Below, in pieces: positions 36,074-44,019 of a stretch of 64,000 nucleotides of DNA; position 1 is the first letter of the stretch, and each line of letters starts with the position of its first letter. The translations under genes and the position numbers were made by a program. This stretch comes from Caballeronia sp. GAFFF1 (lineage in GTDB: Bacteria > Pseudomonadota > Gammaproteobacteria > Burkholderiales > Burkholderiaceae), in NCBI RefSeq assembly GCF_023630705.1, contig NZ_JALQEM010000013.1, positions 85,917-149,916 of the forward strand. The letters run 5' to 3'. The notes beneath the pieces were generated by a model that was not told the origin of the DNA, ran no database searches, and saw only the letters and a list, made by a program, of their open reading frames with translations.

Positions 36074-37356
36074 GCGCGTCGTCGGACGAACGCGAAGCAG
36101 CGACGCGGCGAACCATCGAGGCGGTGTGGCGCATCGAATCGGCGAAAGTGATCGCGAGCGTAGCGCGCGTCGTGCATGATGTCGCGCTCGCGGAAGAACT
36201 GGCGCAGGACGCGTTCGTCGCGGCGCTCGAGCACTGGAGCCGCGAAGGCGTGCCCGAGAAACCGGGAGCGTGGCTCATGACGACAGCGAAGAACCGGGCC
36301 CTCGACCGTCTGCGTCAGCACGCGCTGCACGCGCGCAAGCACGAGGAACTCGGCCGCGATCTGGATGCGCAGGAGCGGCACATCACGCCCGATTTCGTCG
36401 ATTCACTCGACGCCGCCCGCGACGACGACATCGGCGACGACCTGCTGCGGCTCGTGTTCACGGCGTGTCATCCGGTGCTGTCGCTGGATGCGCGCGTCGC
36501 GCTGACGTTGCGGCTTCTGGGCGGCCTCACGACGGACGAAATCGCGCGGGCGTTTCTTGCGCCGGAGCCGACGATCGCGCAGCGCATCGTGCGGGCCAAG
36601 CGCACGCTGTCGGCGGCGCGCGTGCCGTTCGAGGTGCCGAAGGCCGGCGAGCGCGCGGCGCGGCTCGCATCGGTGCTCGAAGTCATCTATCTCATTTTCA
36701 ACGAAGGTTACTCGGCCACGGCCGGCGACGACTGGATGCGACCCGCGCTGTGCGACGACGCGCTGCGGCTCGGCCGCATTCTGGCCGAACTCATGCCGCA
36801 CGAGAGCGAGGTGCACGGCCTCGTCGCGCTGATGGAGATTCAGGCATCGCGGACGAAGGCGCGGGTGGACCGTGACGGCCGCCCGGTGCTGTTGCCGGAT
36901 CAGGATCGCACCCGCTGGGACCCGTTGCTGATTCAGCGCGGCCTGGCGGCGTTGCGGCGCGCGGCGGTGGGCGGCGCTCGCGGCGTGTATGCGTTGCAGG
37001 CGGAGTTGGCGGCATGCCACGCGCGCGCGCCGAGCGCCGCCGAGACCGACTGGCCGATGATCGTCGCGCTTTACGATGCGCTGATGGAGGTGGCGCCGAC
37101 GCCGGTGGTCGAGCTCAATCGCGCGGTCGCGGTCAGCATGGCGTCGGGGCCGGAGGCGGCGCTCGTCATCGTCGACCGGTTACGGGATGCTGCCGCGTTG
37201 AAGAATTATCACTGGCTGCCCGGCGTGCGCGCGGATTTGCTCGCGCGGCTCGGTCGCGTGGATGAGGCGCGGGACGAGTTCGTGCGGGCGGCGGGACTGG
37301 CGAGAAATGCGCGGGAGCGGGAGTTTTTGTTGAAGCGGAGCCGGGAGATAGGTTAA
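36070..37356 (+). CDS. ECF-type RNA polymerase sigma factor with C-terminal extension (ECF42-like)
   Basis: A 428-aa protein: sigma2 region (VASVARVVHDVALAEELAQDAFVAAL, WLMTTAKNRALDRLRQ), sigma4 region (ALTLRLLGGLTTDEIARAFLAPEPTIAQRIVRAKRTL) and a ~240-residue C-terminal TPR/DUF6596-like extension (VLEVIYLIFNEGY, then ELNRAVAVSMASGPEAAL and HWLPGVRADLLARLGR). This extension and the DGPF neighbour are features of ECF42, in which no anti-sigma factor is used and the extension is needed for activity. Starts at GTG 36070, overlapping the VOC stop. Confidence 0.9.
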   Translation: MSASSDEREAATRRTIEAVWRIESAKVIASVARVVHDVALAEELAQDAFVAALEHWSREGVPEKPGAWLMTTAKNRALDRLRQHALHARKHEELGRDLDAQERHITPDFVDSLDAARDDDIGDDLLRLVFTACHPVLSLDARVALTLRLLGGLTTDEIARAFLAPEPTIAQRIVRAKRTLSAARVPFEVPKAGERAARLASVLEVIYLIFNEGYSATAGDDWMRPALCDDALRLGRILAELMPHESEVHGLVALMEIQASRTKARVDRDGRPVLLPDQDRTRWDPLLIQRGLAALRRAAVGGARGVYALQAELAACHARAPSAAETDWPMIVALYDALMEVAPTPVVELNRAVAVSMASGPEAALVIVDRLRDAAALKNYHWLPGVRADLLARLGRVDEARDEFVRAAGLARNAREREFLLKRSREIG

Positions 37357-37418
37357 GTCGTAGAGGCGTAAAACACATTTGACATAAGACAAATTAGCGC
37401 ATTTTTTTTAGCCGTTTA

Positions 37419-37454
37419 AGGAAAGATCGGCGACCGCTCACGCCACCGCCGATC
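37419..37454 (-). terminator. Terminator of the 51-aa protein gene
   Basis: GATCGGCG (37425-37432) and CGCCGATC (37447-37454) form a perfect 8-bp stem; the minus strand continues TTTCCTTAAA. It starts 16 nt after the stop of the small minus-strand gene at 37470. Confidence 0.65.
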
Positions 37455-37469
37455 GCCATGTTTACCCGG

Positions 37470-37625
37470 CTATTCCTGCGCTGGCGCTGCTGGCGTGCGC
37501 GTATTGCCGTCGTCCGCCTCGGTCAGCGGCATATCGGCCGGTTGATCACCGGACTTCGGCGCGGGCTGCGCCGCTTTGTCCGTATCGACGACATCGGTGC
37601 CCGGTTCGTTCTGCGGAATGGTCAT
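37470..37625 (-). CDS. Small disordered acidic protein (51 aa)
   Basis: A 51-aa hydrophilic protein rich in Pro, Asp, Thr, Ala and Gln (MTIPQNEPGTDVVDTDKAAQ...), without cysteine, signal peptide or hydrophobic core, so probably intrinsically disordered. GGAG six bases before ATG 37625 and a downstream terminator indicate a real transcription unit. It is divergent from the 57-aa gene of similar composition at 37734; the two share a 108-bp promoter gap. Function unknown. Confidence 0.6.
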   Translation of the reverse strand: MTIPQNEPGTDVVDTDKAAQPAPKSGDQPADMPLTEADDGNTRTPAAPAQE

Positions 37626-37733
37626 GTTCGTCTCCGTTGTTGAGATTGCTGCCAACGTTCAGCATCGGCAGTGCCTGATCGCGGAATGCGCGTTGCTTAA
37701 CTGTGTCGATATATTCGACAACCGGAGCCAACC

Positions 37734-37907
37734 ATGTCCGCACCGACCAACACAACCAATAAACCACCGGAAAATCCAGTCGATTCCGAGGGACTGACCG
37801 ATCTCGGCCCGGCGCAACCCGAAGACCCGCCGCAACCGCCGCAAGCGGACGCCGATTTGCGTGATCCCCCGAGTCCGGCAGGCGTTCCGCGTCCGGACGA
37901 TCGCTGA
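37734..37907 (+). CDS. Small disordered Pro/Asp-rich protein (57 aa)
   Basis: A 57-aa protein (begins MSAPTNTTNKPPENPVDSEG, ends GVPRPDDR) with 17 prolines and many Asp/Glu, no hydrophobic segment. It has a well-placed GGAG (about eight bases) before ATG 37734 and a strong hairpin 20 nt after the stop. Its composition mirrors the divergently encoded 51-aa protein. I do not recognise a family; such peptides often act in stress protection or bind partners, but this is not shown. Confidence 0.6.
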   Translation: MSAPTNTTNKPPENPVDSEGLTDLGPAQPEDPPQPPQADADLRDPPSPAGVPRPDDR

Positions 37908-37926
37908 TCCTGCTCTGCGGTTCCAA

Positions 37927-37965
37927 GTGAATGGTGCGCGTCGATAATCGCCACGCACCATTCAC
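37927..37965 (+). terminator. Twelve-bp perfect stem after the 57-aa gene
   Basis: GTGAATGGTGCG (37927-37938) pairs perfectly with CGCACCATTCAC (37954-37965), with an inner CGAT/ATCG. It follows the stop by 19 nt. No T run follows, so termination would need another factor, or it stabilises the mRNA 3' end. Confidence 0.55.
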
Positions 37966-38159
37966 CTCAGCGCTCGAACCGGTTGGAAACCAACTGCTTA
38001 ACGTCCGAAAGTATCCCCCGAAGGCATCGGAATCTAACCAGAAAATCCTCAGTAAAAAACATTCGCAAAAACAGGCATAAAAATCAATCCTCGAACCGGG
38101 CCTTCCGGGTTATCCTCGTCCTTATGCGGAACACCTTTCAATCGATTTGGGGCTTCAAG

Positions 38160-38642
38160 ATGAAACGAGGAAAGGCTTTACATCGAGTGCTCATCGCGGA
38201 CACGACCCCGATGATAGCTGAAGGCTTGAAAATGCTTCTAAGCGAAAGCGGTCTTCCGGTGCTCGTCGGAATATCGTCATGCATCGTCGAATTAATGGAC
38301 CGGCTGCATTGTAGCGATATCGACCTTCTTATTCTCGATCCCGCTTTAGTACAGCACGATCTCGATCTCGGCAATAGCAATTCGCTTACTGCTTTCATCC
38401 GTCGGTATTCTCACCTTTCCATTCTTTTGCATACCTCGGTGACCGATCCGCAGATTCTGGAGAAAATGTCGCATCTGAACGGACCGAGCGTCGCAAATAA
38501 AGCCGATGAAATACAGGACGTCGTACAGATAGTGAGCCGCTTGCTGAGGGGAGAAGTCAACGTCTTATCGCCGAAGACGCACCGCATGTTGTATCAAGCG
38601 CGCAAGCTGGGCGAACGAGTGCCGGAGCTCTACGCGTTCTAG
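38160..38642 (+). CDS. Receiver-like response regulator fragment lacking a DNA-binding domain
   Basis: A 160-aa protein resembling the receiver domain of NarL/RcsB regulators: HRVLIADTTPMIAEGLKMLLSES at the start, DIDLLILDPALVQHD with the phospho-acceptor Asp, SILLHTS (Thr/Ser switch) and VANKADEIQDVV (conserved Lys). RcsB relatives continue with LSPKE plus a LuxR helix-turn-helix; here the sequence reads LSPKTHRMLYQARKLGERVPELYAF and stops, so the helix-turn-helix is missing or eroded. GC is lower than its surroundings. ATG 38160 follows TTGGGG; in-frame ATG 38124 is an alternative. It precedes the polysaccharide genes. Confidence 0.72.
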   Translation: MKRGKALHRVLIADTTPMIAEGLKMLLSESGLPVLVGISSCIVELMDRLHCSDIDLLILDPALVQHDLDLGNSNSLTAFIRRYSHLSILLHTSVTDPQILEKMSHLNGPSVANKADEIQDVVQIVSRLLRGEVNVLSPKTHRMLYQARKLGERVPELYAF

Positions 38643-38647
38643 TGCGA

Positions 38648-38686
38648 GAAGCAGGCGCTTCACCAATAGGCTTTCCGCCCTGCTTC
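38648..38686 (+). terminator. Stem-loop after the receiver-like gene
   Basis: GAAGCAGGCG (38648-38657) pairs with CGCCCTGCTTC (38676-38686) with one bulged C. It begins six nt after the stop. No U tract; terminator-like or mRNA-stabilising. Confidence 0.45.
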
Positions 38687-38705
38687 CGCGGACCAAAACG
38701 ACGAC

Positions 38706-38812
38706 CTATACTGAAAACACGCGCTGAATCGTCAAATTTCTTCGACGATTCGTTCACTGAGCGAAACCTTGCCCGGCATCGTGCCATAGTCGCGTAATTA
38801 ACGCTTGCGTTA
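38706..38812 (+). promoter_or_regulatory. Promoter region of the GT9-like gene with two inverted repeats
   Basis: CTATACT (38706-38712) is a good -10 box. Fourteen bases later GAATCGTC (38726-38733) and GACGATTC (38744-38751) form a perfect 8-bp dyad, and TAACGC-TT-GCGTTA (38799-38812) a second one 43 bp before the start codon. They may be operators or 5' UTR structures. Confidence 0.4.
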
Positions 38813-38854
38813 GGCTCAAAGCCCCCTTTCGCGCCCCCTTCACGACACGACAGC

Positions 38855-40234
38855 ATGCTCGAACAATACGACGACCTTTATCCGAAACTCTACGCGGGCG
38901 ATGTCGAGGCATGCGCGCGCTTTCTGGACGAGCGGCGCGCGGTGGACGGAAACACGGCCGAATACTGGCATTGGCGCGCAATCGTGCATCTGCGCGCGGG
39001 ACAATTTCTTCAGGCGCTCGATATTTGTTTCATGCTCACGCGTCTGTCAGATTCTTTCGCCTTTCACGTCCACTGCATGTGCGACGTCGCCGGACATCTC
39101 GGCCTGAAAGAAGTCGCGCTCGCGGGAATCGAATCCTTCGTGAAGAAAGCGTCGACGCCGGAAATCGCCGCTTTTCTGTGGCGAGTGTACGGATGGCATT
39201 ATCTCGGCGAAGACAACCGCGTACTGGAACTGAGACCGGACGGCATCGACGAGCATTCCGCCTTCGTGCTCGGTCATCATCAGGCGCGCAGCCGCATGCG
39301 GCTTCACGGCATCGAGCATGGTGTCGAGGCGATGCATCAGTACTGGTCGTCCGACGACGCGCGGCGCGTGCTTTTCCCGCATGTGAACCGCGAAGGATAC
39401 TGGACCGGTCAGCGCGCCCTGCCCGCGCGCATGTCCGTGCAACTCATCGCGTCGGGCTTCGGCGATCTGGTGAACTGGGCGCGCTATATCGGCGCGTTGC
39501 AGGCGATGGGCGTCGCCGTGGATTACGACACCGACCTCTTCCGCGTGGCGACGCCGGAAACCGATCGCGTCGACTACGTGCGGGCGATGGAAGCCGCCGG
39601 TTTCACGAGGCCAACGGGCGACGGCGCAATGTGGACGGACCCGTTCACGCTCTTCACCGCCCTTTTCCCGGTGCTCGGCCACGCGTCGTCGCACCGGTAT
39701 ATCGAACCGGCGGACCCCGCGAGCGTCGATGCCGTCATCGACCGCATCTGGCATCGCGCGCGCGGCCGGCGCTGCGTCGGCGTGTTCTGGTCATCGTGCG
39801 AATCGGCGAACAACTTCGCGAGCCGCAGCCTCACCCTGCCCGATCTCAACCCGCTGTTCGATACGCAGAGCGACGTCTACTGGGTCGTCATGCAGCGCGG
39901 CTTCGAACGCCGCCGCTGGTTGAACGACCCGCGCTCCAACGATCCGGATCGCTTCACCACGCTCGATCTCGACATGACGCTCGGTCAGTCGGCCGCGCTG
40001 ATCGACCGGCTCGATGCGTTCATCGGCAACGACGGCGGACTCACCCACTTCGCCGGCGCGCTCGGCAAGCGCACCTACCTCTTTCTGAACCACGTGGCCG
40101 AATGGCGTTACGAGCGCGAAGGCGCCGTGACGGCCTGGTACCCGAACATGCGGCTCGTCAGGGCGCGCGAACTCGGCGCGTGGGGCGACGTGGTCGGCAC
40201 GTTGCAGCGACTGCTCAATGCCGACGCACGCTAG
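38855..40234 (+). CDS. TPR-containing glycosyltransferase, GT9-like
   Basis: A 459-aa protein with an N-terminal helical, TPR-like half (WHWRAIVHLRAGQFLQALDICFML, HQARSRMRLHGIEHGVEAMHQYW) and a C-terminal half with the GT9/heptosyltransferase-like donor motif IGNDGGLTHFAGALGKRTYLFL. It probably adds a sugar in surface-glycan synthesis, or is a TPR-coupled transferase of unknown acceptor. It converges on the wzc gene with only 6 bp between stop codons, and stands at the edge of the polysaccharide cluster. Confidence 0.75.
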   Translation: MLEQYDDLYPKLYAGDVEACARFLDERRAVDGNTAEYWHWRAIVHLRAGQFLQALDICFMLTRLSDSFAFHVHCMCDVAGHLGLKEVALAGIESFVKKASTPEIAAFLWRVYGWHYLGEDNRVLELRPDGIDEHSAFVLGHHQARSRMRLHGIEHGVEAMHQYWSSDDARRVLFPHVNREGYWTGQRALPARMSVQLIASGFGDLVNWARYIGALQAMGVAVDYDTDLFRVATPETDRVDYVRAMEAAGFTRPTGDGAMWTDPFTLFTALFPVLGHASSHRYIEPADPASVDAVIDRIWHRARGRRCVGVFWSSCESANNFASRSLTLPDLNPLFDTQSDVYWVVMQRGFERRRWLNDPRSNDPDRFTTLDLDMTLGQSAALIDRLDAFIGNDGGLTHFAGALGKRTYLFLNHVAEWRYEREGAVTAWYPNMRLVRARELGAWGDVVGTLQRLLNADAR

Positions 40235-40240
40235 CCGCTG

Positions 40241-42610
40241 TCAGCGCGCGACTGCCCTGAAGCCGTACTCCTCCCGAGCGCCGTAGCGGCCGGGCGCGAA
40301 GCCGTTGAACACGTGGCCGCCCACTTTCGCGCCCACGTTTTCGAGGCGGCGCAAGGTCTCTTCCAGTTGCCGCGCGCCCGTCCGGTCCGCCCGCGACACC
40401 AGCAGCACGAGATCGCAATCGTGCATGGCGATGGACAGCGCGTCGCTGACCGGAAGCACCGGCGGCGAATCGATAACGACGTAATCGTAGATGTCGCGCA
40501 GCATCGACAGCGTCTCCTGGAACGCCGGACGGCCGAGCAGTTCCGCCGGATTCTCGGGATAGAACGCGCCCGCGTCCATCATCGAGAGACCGCCGCCGAG
40601 CGAGACGATCGCTTCATCCACGTGCGCGGAGCCTTCCAGTACTTCAGCGAGGCCGGGTCCGGTGCGGCCATCGACGAGATGACGCAGACGGCCCTGCCGC
40701 ATGTCCGCGTCGATCAGCAACACGGACGCACGCGTTTCCGCCAGCAAATAAGCGAAGTTCGACGACACGAAACTCTTGCCCACGCCCTGCGTCGGGCCGG
40801 TGAAGAGGATCACCTTGCCGTGACGATCGTCCGCGCTCGCGACATAGCGCGGATTCATCATGGTCGTGGTCGTGCCGAAGGGCATCCCGTTCATCGGGTT
40901 CAGCGAGTTGAGTCCGCCGCCGAGTCCCGCATGAACCATCGGCACGGGCGCGCCGCTCAACATCGCGCGGACGCTGTTGCGCAACGAGCGCAGCGCCTCG
41001 ATGCTCGGGTCAGTCGGACTCGTCATGGCGAGCAGTTTCGCGGGCGCCGCGTTGTGCGTCAGCGCGCGCACGTCCTGGCGCAGTTGCGCCGTCGAACGCG
41101 CGATCACGGCAAGACGCGGCAACTGCGAGAACTGGTCGATTTCTTCCGGACTCCGAAGTTCCCGCCGATTCAATGCGATCAGATAGATCGAAACGGTGCT
41201 GATAAAGAGGCCACCGAATACGGAACCAAGCAGCACGATCCACGCGCGCGGCCACGACTGTTTCTCGGGCGCGACGGCCCAATCGACCACCGCGACGCCG
41301 GGCGGCGTGCTGGCTGCCGCCACTTCGAGTTGTTGCGCATTGGTGAGCACGCTCGTGTAAAGCTGCGTCGTGACGGCGACATCGCGCGCAAGCTCGACGT
41401 ATTGCCGCTGCACGGTCGGCAGATTCGCCGCGATCTTCGACGTATCGGCAATCTCGCGCTTCACCTGATTGAGCTGCGTGAGCGCGCTCTGATAGTTCTC
41501 GTTGTCGGGCTTGTAGCGATGCTGCGCGGCATCGAGCGCGAGTTGCAGCGTCGTCTGCTGCTCTTCCAGCCGGCTCATGCGCGTGATGAGCGCGGTGTTC
41601 TGCTGCGCCATGTCGACCGTGCCCGTTTGCGTGCGGAACGCATTGAGGCGCCGCTCGGCCGTTTCGAGATCCTGCTTCAGCGCGGGCAGGCGCTGCTTCA
41701 GGAAGTCGAGGCTCGTCTGCGCCTGCGCGGCACGGCGCTCGACGTCGCGCTGCTGATACGTCTTGATGATCGCGTTGACCATGGCCTGCGCGAGCAGCGG
41801 CGACTCCGCCTGATAGCTCAGGTGGATCAGCGACGGGTCGCGCAACGACGATTCACGCGGCGGAATCGACGTACGCAGCCGCGAAATCACGTTGTCGAAA
41901 GTCATCTGCTGCGAGTACTTGCGCAGTTCGAAGCTGATGCCCGGCCGCGCGCGCAGCGTGTCGATGCGCAGTTCGCCGGGCGCCTGCCCGTCCGGCGTGC
42001 TCACCTGAAACGGCACCGTCTCGCCGACGCGCCCTTGTGCGAGTTGCCTGTCGTCCTTGTCGAAAAGCGTCCATCGTCCCGCTTGTCCCGCGACAACGCG
42101 GAACTTCGCCTTGTAAGCGGATTCGGGAACCGTGAACACGCCAGGCTTCAGGCGCTCGCCGCCCCAAGCATATTCGTCGAGGCCGAAAAGCGATGGCGCG
42201 AGCTCGTTGTCGCTCGCGTGGCGCGACGCCAGATAGCTGCCGATCAACGGGAAGTGGCTCTTCGTCTCGACGACGGTCTCCGCGCCCGTCTGCGCGATAG
42301 CCGCGCTCACCACCGAGCGCGAGGTGAGCACGTCGCTCTCGTCGTTCGCGGAGCCGTCGGCGGCCATCGAGCCGGATACGTCGGAAAGCGCGCTGATCGA
42401 CGTGCCCGCCTTGCTTTGCACGCGCAACAGCGCTTCGGCGCGATATTGCGGCGTAGCGAGCAGCACATAGAGAACACCGGCCGCGCAGCATGTGCCGGTG
42501 ACTGCGCCCAACAAGGTCTTGTGGCGCACGACGCTGCGCCAAAGATCGACGAGACCGTCGCCGCGGTGCGGAACTGGCGTCATGGCCGGGCGCATATTAT
42601 ATGAAAGCAT
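40241..42610 (-). CDS. Polysaccharide co-polymerase / tyrosine autokinase (Wzc/BceF type)
   Basis: A 789-aa inner-membrane protein: N-terminal Wzz chain-length domain with TM1 at about 32-52, a large periplasmic coiled coil (about 270-420), TM2 near 450-470, then a cytoplasmic BY-kinase with Walker A GPTQGVGKS, Walker A' LLIDADMRQGRL and Walker B YVVIDSPPVLPVSDA. The C-terminus has few tyrosines (GRYGAREEYGF), not the long Tyr cluster of Wzc. It drives polymer length and export. AGGGAT six bases upstream supports ATG 42610. Third gene of a minus-strand operon. Confidence 0.92.
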   Translation of the reverse strand: MLSYNMRPAMTPVPHRGDGLVDLWRSVVRHKTLLGAVTGTCCAAGVLYVLLATPQYRAEALLRVQSKAGTSISALSDVSGSMAADGSANDESDVLTSRSVVSAAIAQTGAETVVETKSHFPLIGSYLASRHASDNELAPSLFGLDEYAWGGERLKPGVFTVPESAYKAKFRVVAGQAGRWTLFDKDDRQLAQGRVGETVPFQVSTPDGQAPGELRIDTLRARPGISFELRKYSQQMTFDNVISRLRTSIPPRESSLRDPSLIHLSYQAESPLLAQAMVNAIIKTYQQRDVERRAAQAQTSLDFLKQRLPALKQDLETAERRLNAFRTQTGTVDMAQQNTALITRMSRLEEQQTTLQLALDAAQHRYKPDNENYQSALTQLNQVKREIADTSKIAANLPTVQRQYVELARDVAVTTQLYTSVLTNAQQLEVAAASTPPGVAVVDWAVAPEKQSWPRAWIVLLGSVFGGLFISTVSIYLIALNRRELRSPEEIDQFSQLPRLAVIARSTAQLRQDVRALTHNAAPAKLLAMTSPTDPSIEALRSLRNSVRAMLSGAPVPMVHAGLGGGLNSLNPMNGMPFGTTTTMMNPRYVASADDRHGKVILFTGPTQGVGKSFVSSNFAYLLAETRASVLLIDADMRQGRLRHLVDGRTGPGLAEVLEGSAHVDEAIVSLGGGLSMMDAGAFYPENPAELLGRPAFQETLSMLRDIYDYVVIDSPPVLPVSDALSIAMHDCDLVLLVSRADRTGARQLEETLRRLENVGAKVGGHVFNGFAPGRYGAREEYGFRAVAR

Positions 42611-42707
42611 GTTATATCCCTACGAAAAGTAAAAGACCCAGGACGTCAGTGCATTTCCACGCAGGCGCATTCCCTCGCATGCGCCTCTCTGATCCGTACC
42701 ACGACCG

Positions 42708-44018
42708 CTATGAGGACACAGTCACGAAGACCGGCCCTTGCGCTTCGGTCACTGCGAGCACCTTCTGCCCGCCTCGCGCGACGCCATACAAATCCGTGAC
42801 TCGCGCGCCCGCAGGCAGACGCGACACATCCAGATTCACCACGTTGCCGGCGCCGTAGCACCAGACCACGTATTTCGTTGCCTGCGCGTCGTCGAGCTTG
42901 AGCACGATGTACTGCTCCTTCTCGTCGATGAAATACCGCGCGTTCTTCGCATCCGCCGTGAAGGCGAACAGATGCTTCACCGCTCGATAGGCCGGCAGCT
43001 TTCCGTTCTGCGCATCCAGCAGTCCGAAGTTATGTTCCATCTCCTTCGGATCATTGCCGTCGTTGCGCATGTCGTAGTAGGACGTCAGTCCCACTTGCGC
43101 GATCCAGTTCATCAACAGCAATCGCACCGCATAGTTGGCCTGTCTCGCGCGCGCTTCGCTAGCATGACCATTGCCGATATCGGCTACATAGTGATAGCCG
43201 ACGCTCGGGTATGACCATTCGGTGGCCCACACTTGCGGACGCCTTGCATACGTCGAGAGGTCCTCGCGCAACGCGCGATAATCGCCGAGCACGGTCTCCG
43301 GTTCTTGTTGCCGATACGGATGAACGCTCACGGCGTCCGGCCCGCTTTGCGTCGCGCTGATATCGCCCACCGCGCGTATGAAGTCGCGATCGACCTGCTG
43401 CACGCCACCGGTCGCAATCACTACGTTGGGATTCGCGGCCCGTGCCGCTTTTACCGCCGTCTGAAGCAACGCGCGATACGCCGTCGCCGACGGGGTAGCT
43501 AACCAGTAGTCCTTATGGTCCTCTTCATTCCACACTTCGAAGCGTACGGGCGCATTGCGATAACGGTATGCCGCCTGATACGCATAGGTCTGAAACGCGG
43601 CGAGCTGCGGCGCGGACGTCGGCGGCTGGTCTGGGCTATAGGCGTAATGCTTGTAGCCGAGAATGAAGAGCGCCCCGAGACCGCGCGCCTTCAGGTTGTT
43701 CACGAGACCGTCGAATTCGCCGAAGTGCCAGCCGTCCGGCGCCTGCACCGCTTCCCAGAAGAGGTCGGTGCGCACAAACGAGAAGCCGACGTCCTTCACG
43801 GCGTCGAGCAGTTGCGTATCGCCGATCTGATGGATCGCGACGCCCGTATTCGCCCGCGACGCGGCAAACGACGGCAACGCGACATAAGCGCGCTCGAGCG
43901 ACACCGGCGAGCCGTCGAGCGCTACATCGGGCGTAGCGGATGCGGGCAGCATCGTGATGCATGCGGCCACCACGCCCGCTACCGCGATGTGCCGGGCGAT
44001 GCCTTTCGCGCGGATCAT
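42708..44018 (-). CDS. Secreted glycoside hydrolase, clan GH-A (GH39/GH5-like)
   Basis: A 436-aa exported protein (signal peptide IAVAGVVAACITMLPASA) forming a TIM barrel plus C-terminal beta domain. The acid/base Glu is in FEVWNEEDHKDYW and the nucleophile Glu in VWATEWSYPS; FSFVRTDLFWEAVQ and ALFILGYKHYAYS are further barrel strands. Being between the polymerase and wzc genes, it likely trims or releases the polymer or removes blocked chains in the periplasm. GGAGCC eight bases before ATG 44018; one base separates it from the polymerase stop. Confidence 0.87.
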   Translation of the reverse strand: MIRAKGIARHIAVAGVVAACITMLPASATPDVALDGSPVSLERAYVALPSFAASRANTGVAIHQIGDTQLLDAVKDVGFSFVRTDLFWEAVQAPDGWHFGEFDGLVNNLKARGLGALFILGYKHYAYSPDQPPTSAPQLAAFQTYAYQAAYRYRNAPVRFEVWNEEDHKDYWLATPSATAYRALLQTAVKAARAANPNVVIATGGVQQVDRDFIRAVGDISATQSGPDAVSVHPYRQQEPETVLGDYRALREDLSTYARRPQVWATEWSYPSVGYHYVADIGNGHASEARARQANYAVRLLLMNWIAQVGLTSYYDMRNDGNDPKEMEHNFGLLDAQNGKLPAYRAVKHLFAFTADAKNARYFIDEKEQYIVLKLDDAQATKYVVWCYGAGNVVNLDVSRLPAGARVTDLYGVARGGQKVLAVTEAQGPVFVTVSS

Positions 44019-44019
44019 G

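Noticed and set aside
40313..42604. A 763-codon open frame on the plus strand opposite wzc
   Set aside because: Composition (Arg, His, Ala) is that of antisense frames in high-GC DNA. The minus-strand kinase has all expected motifs.
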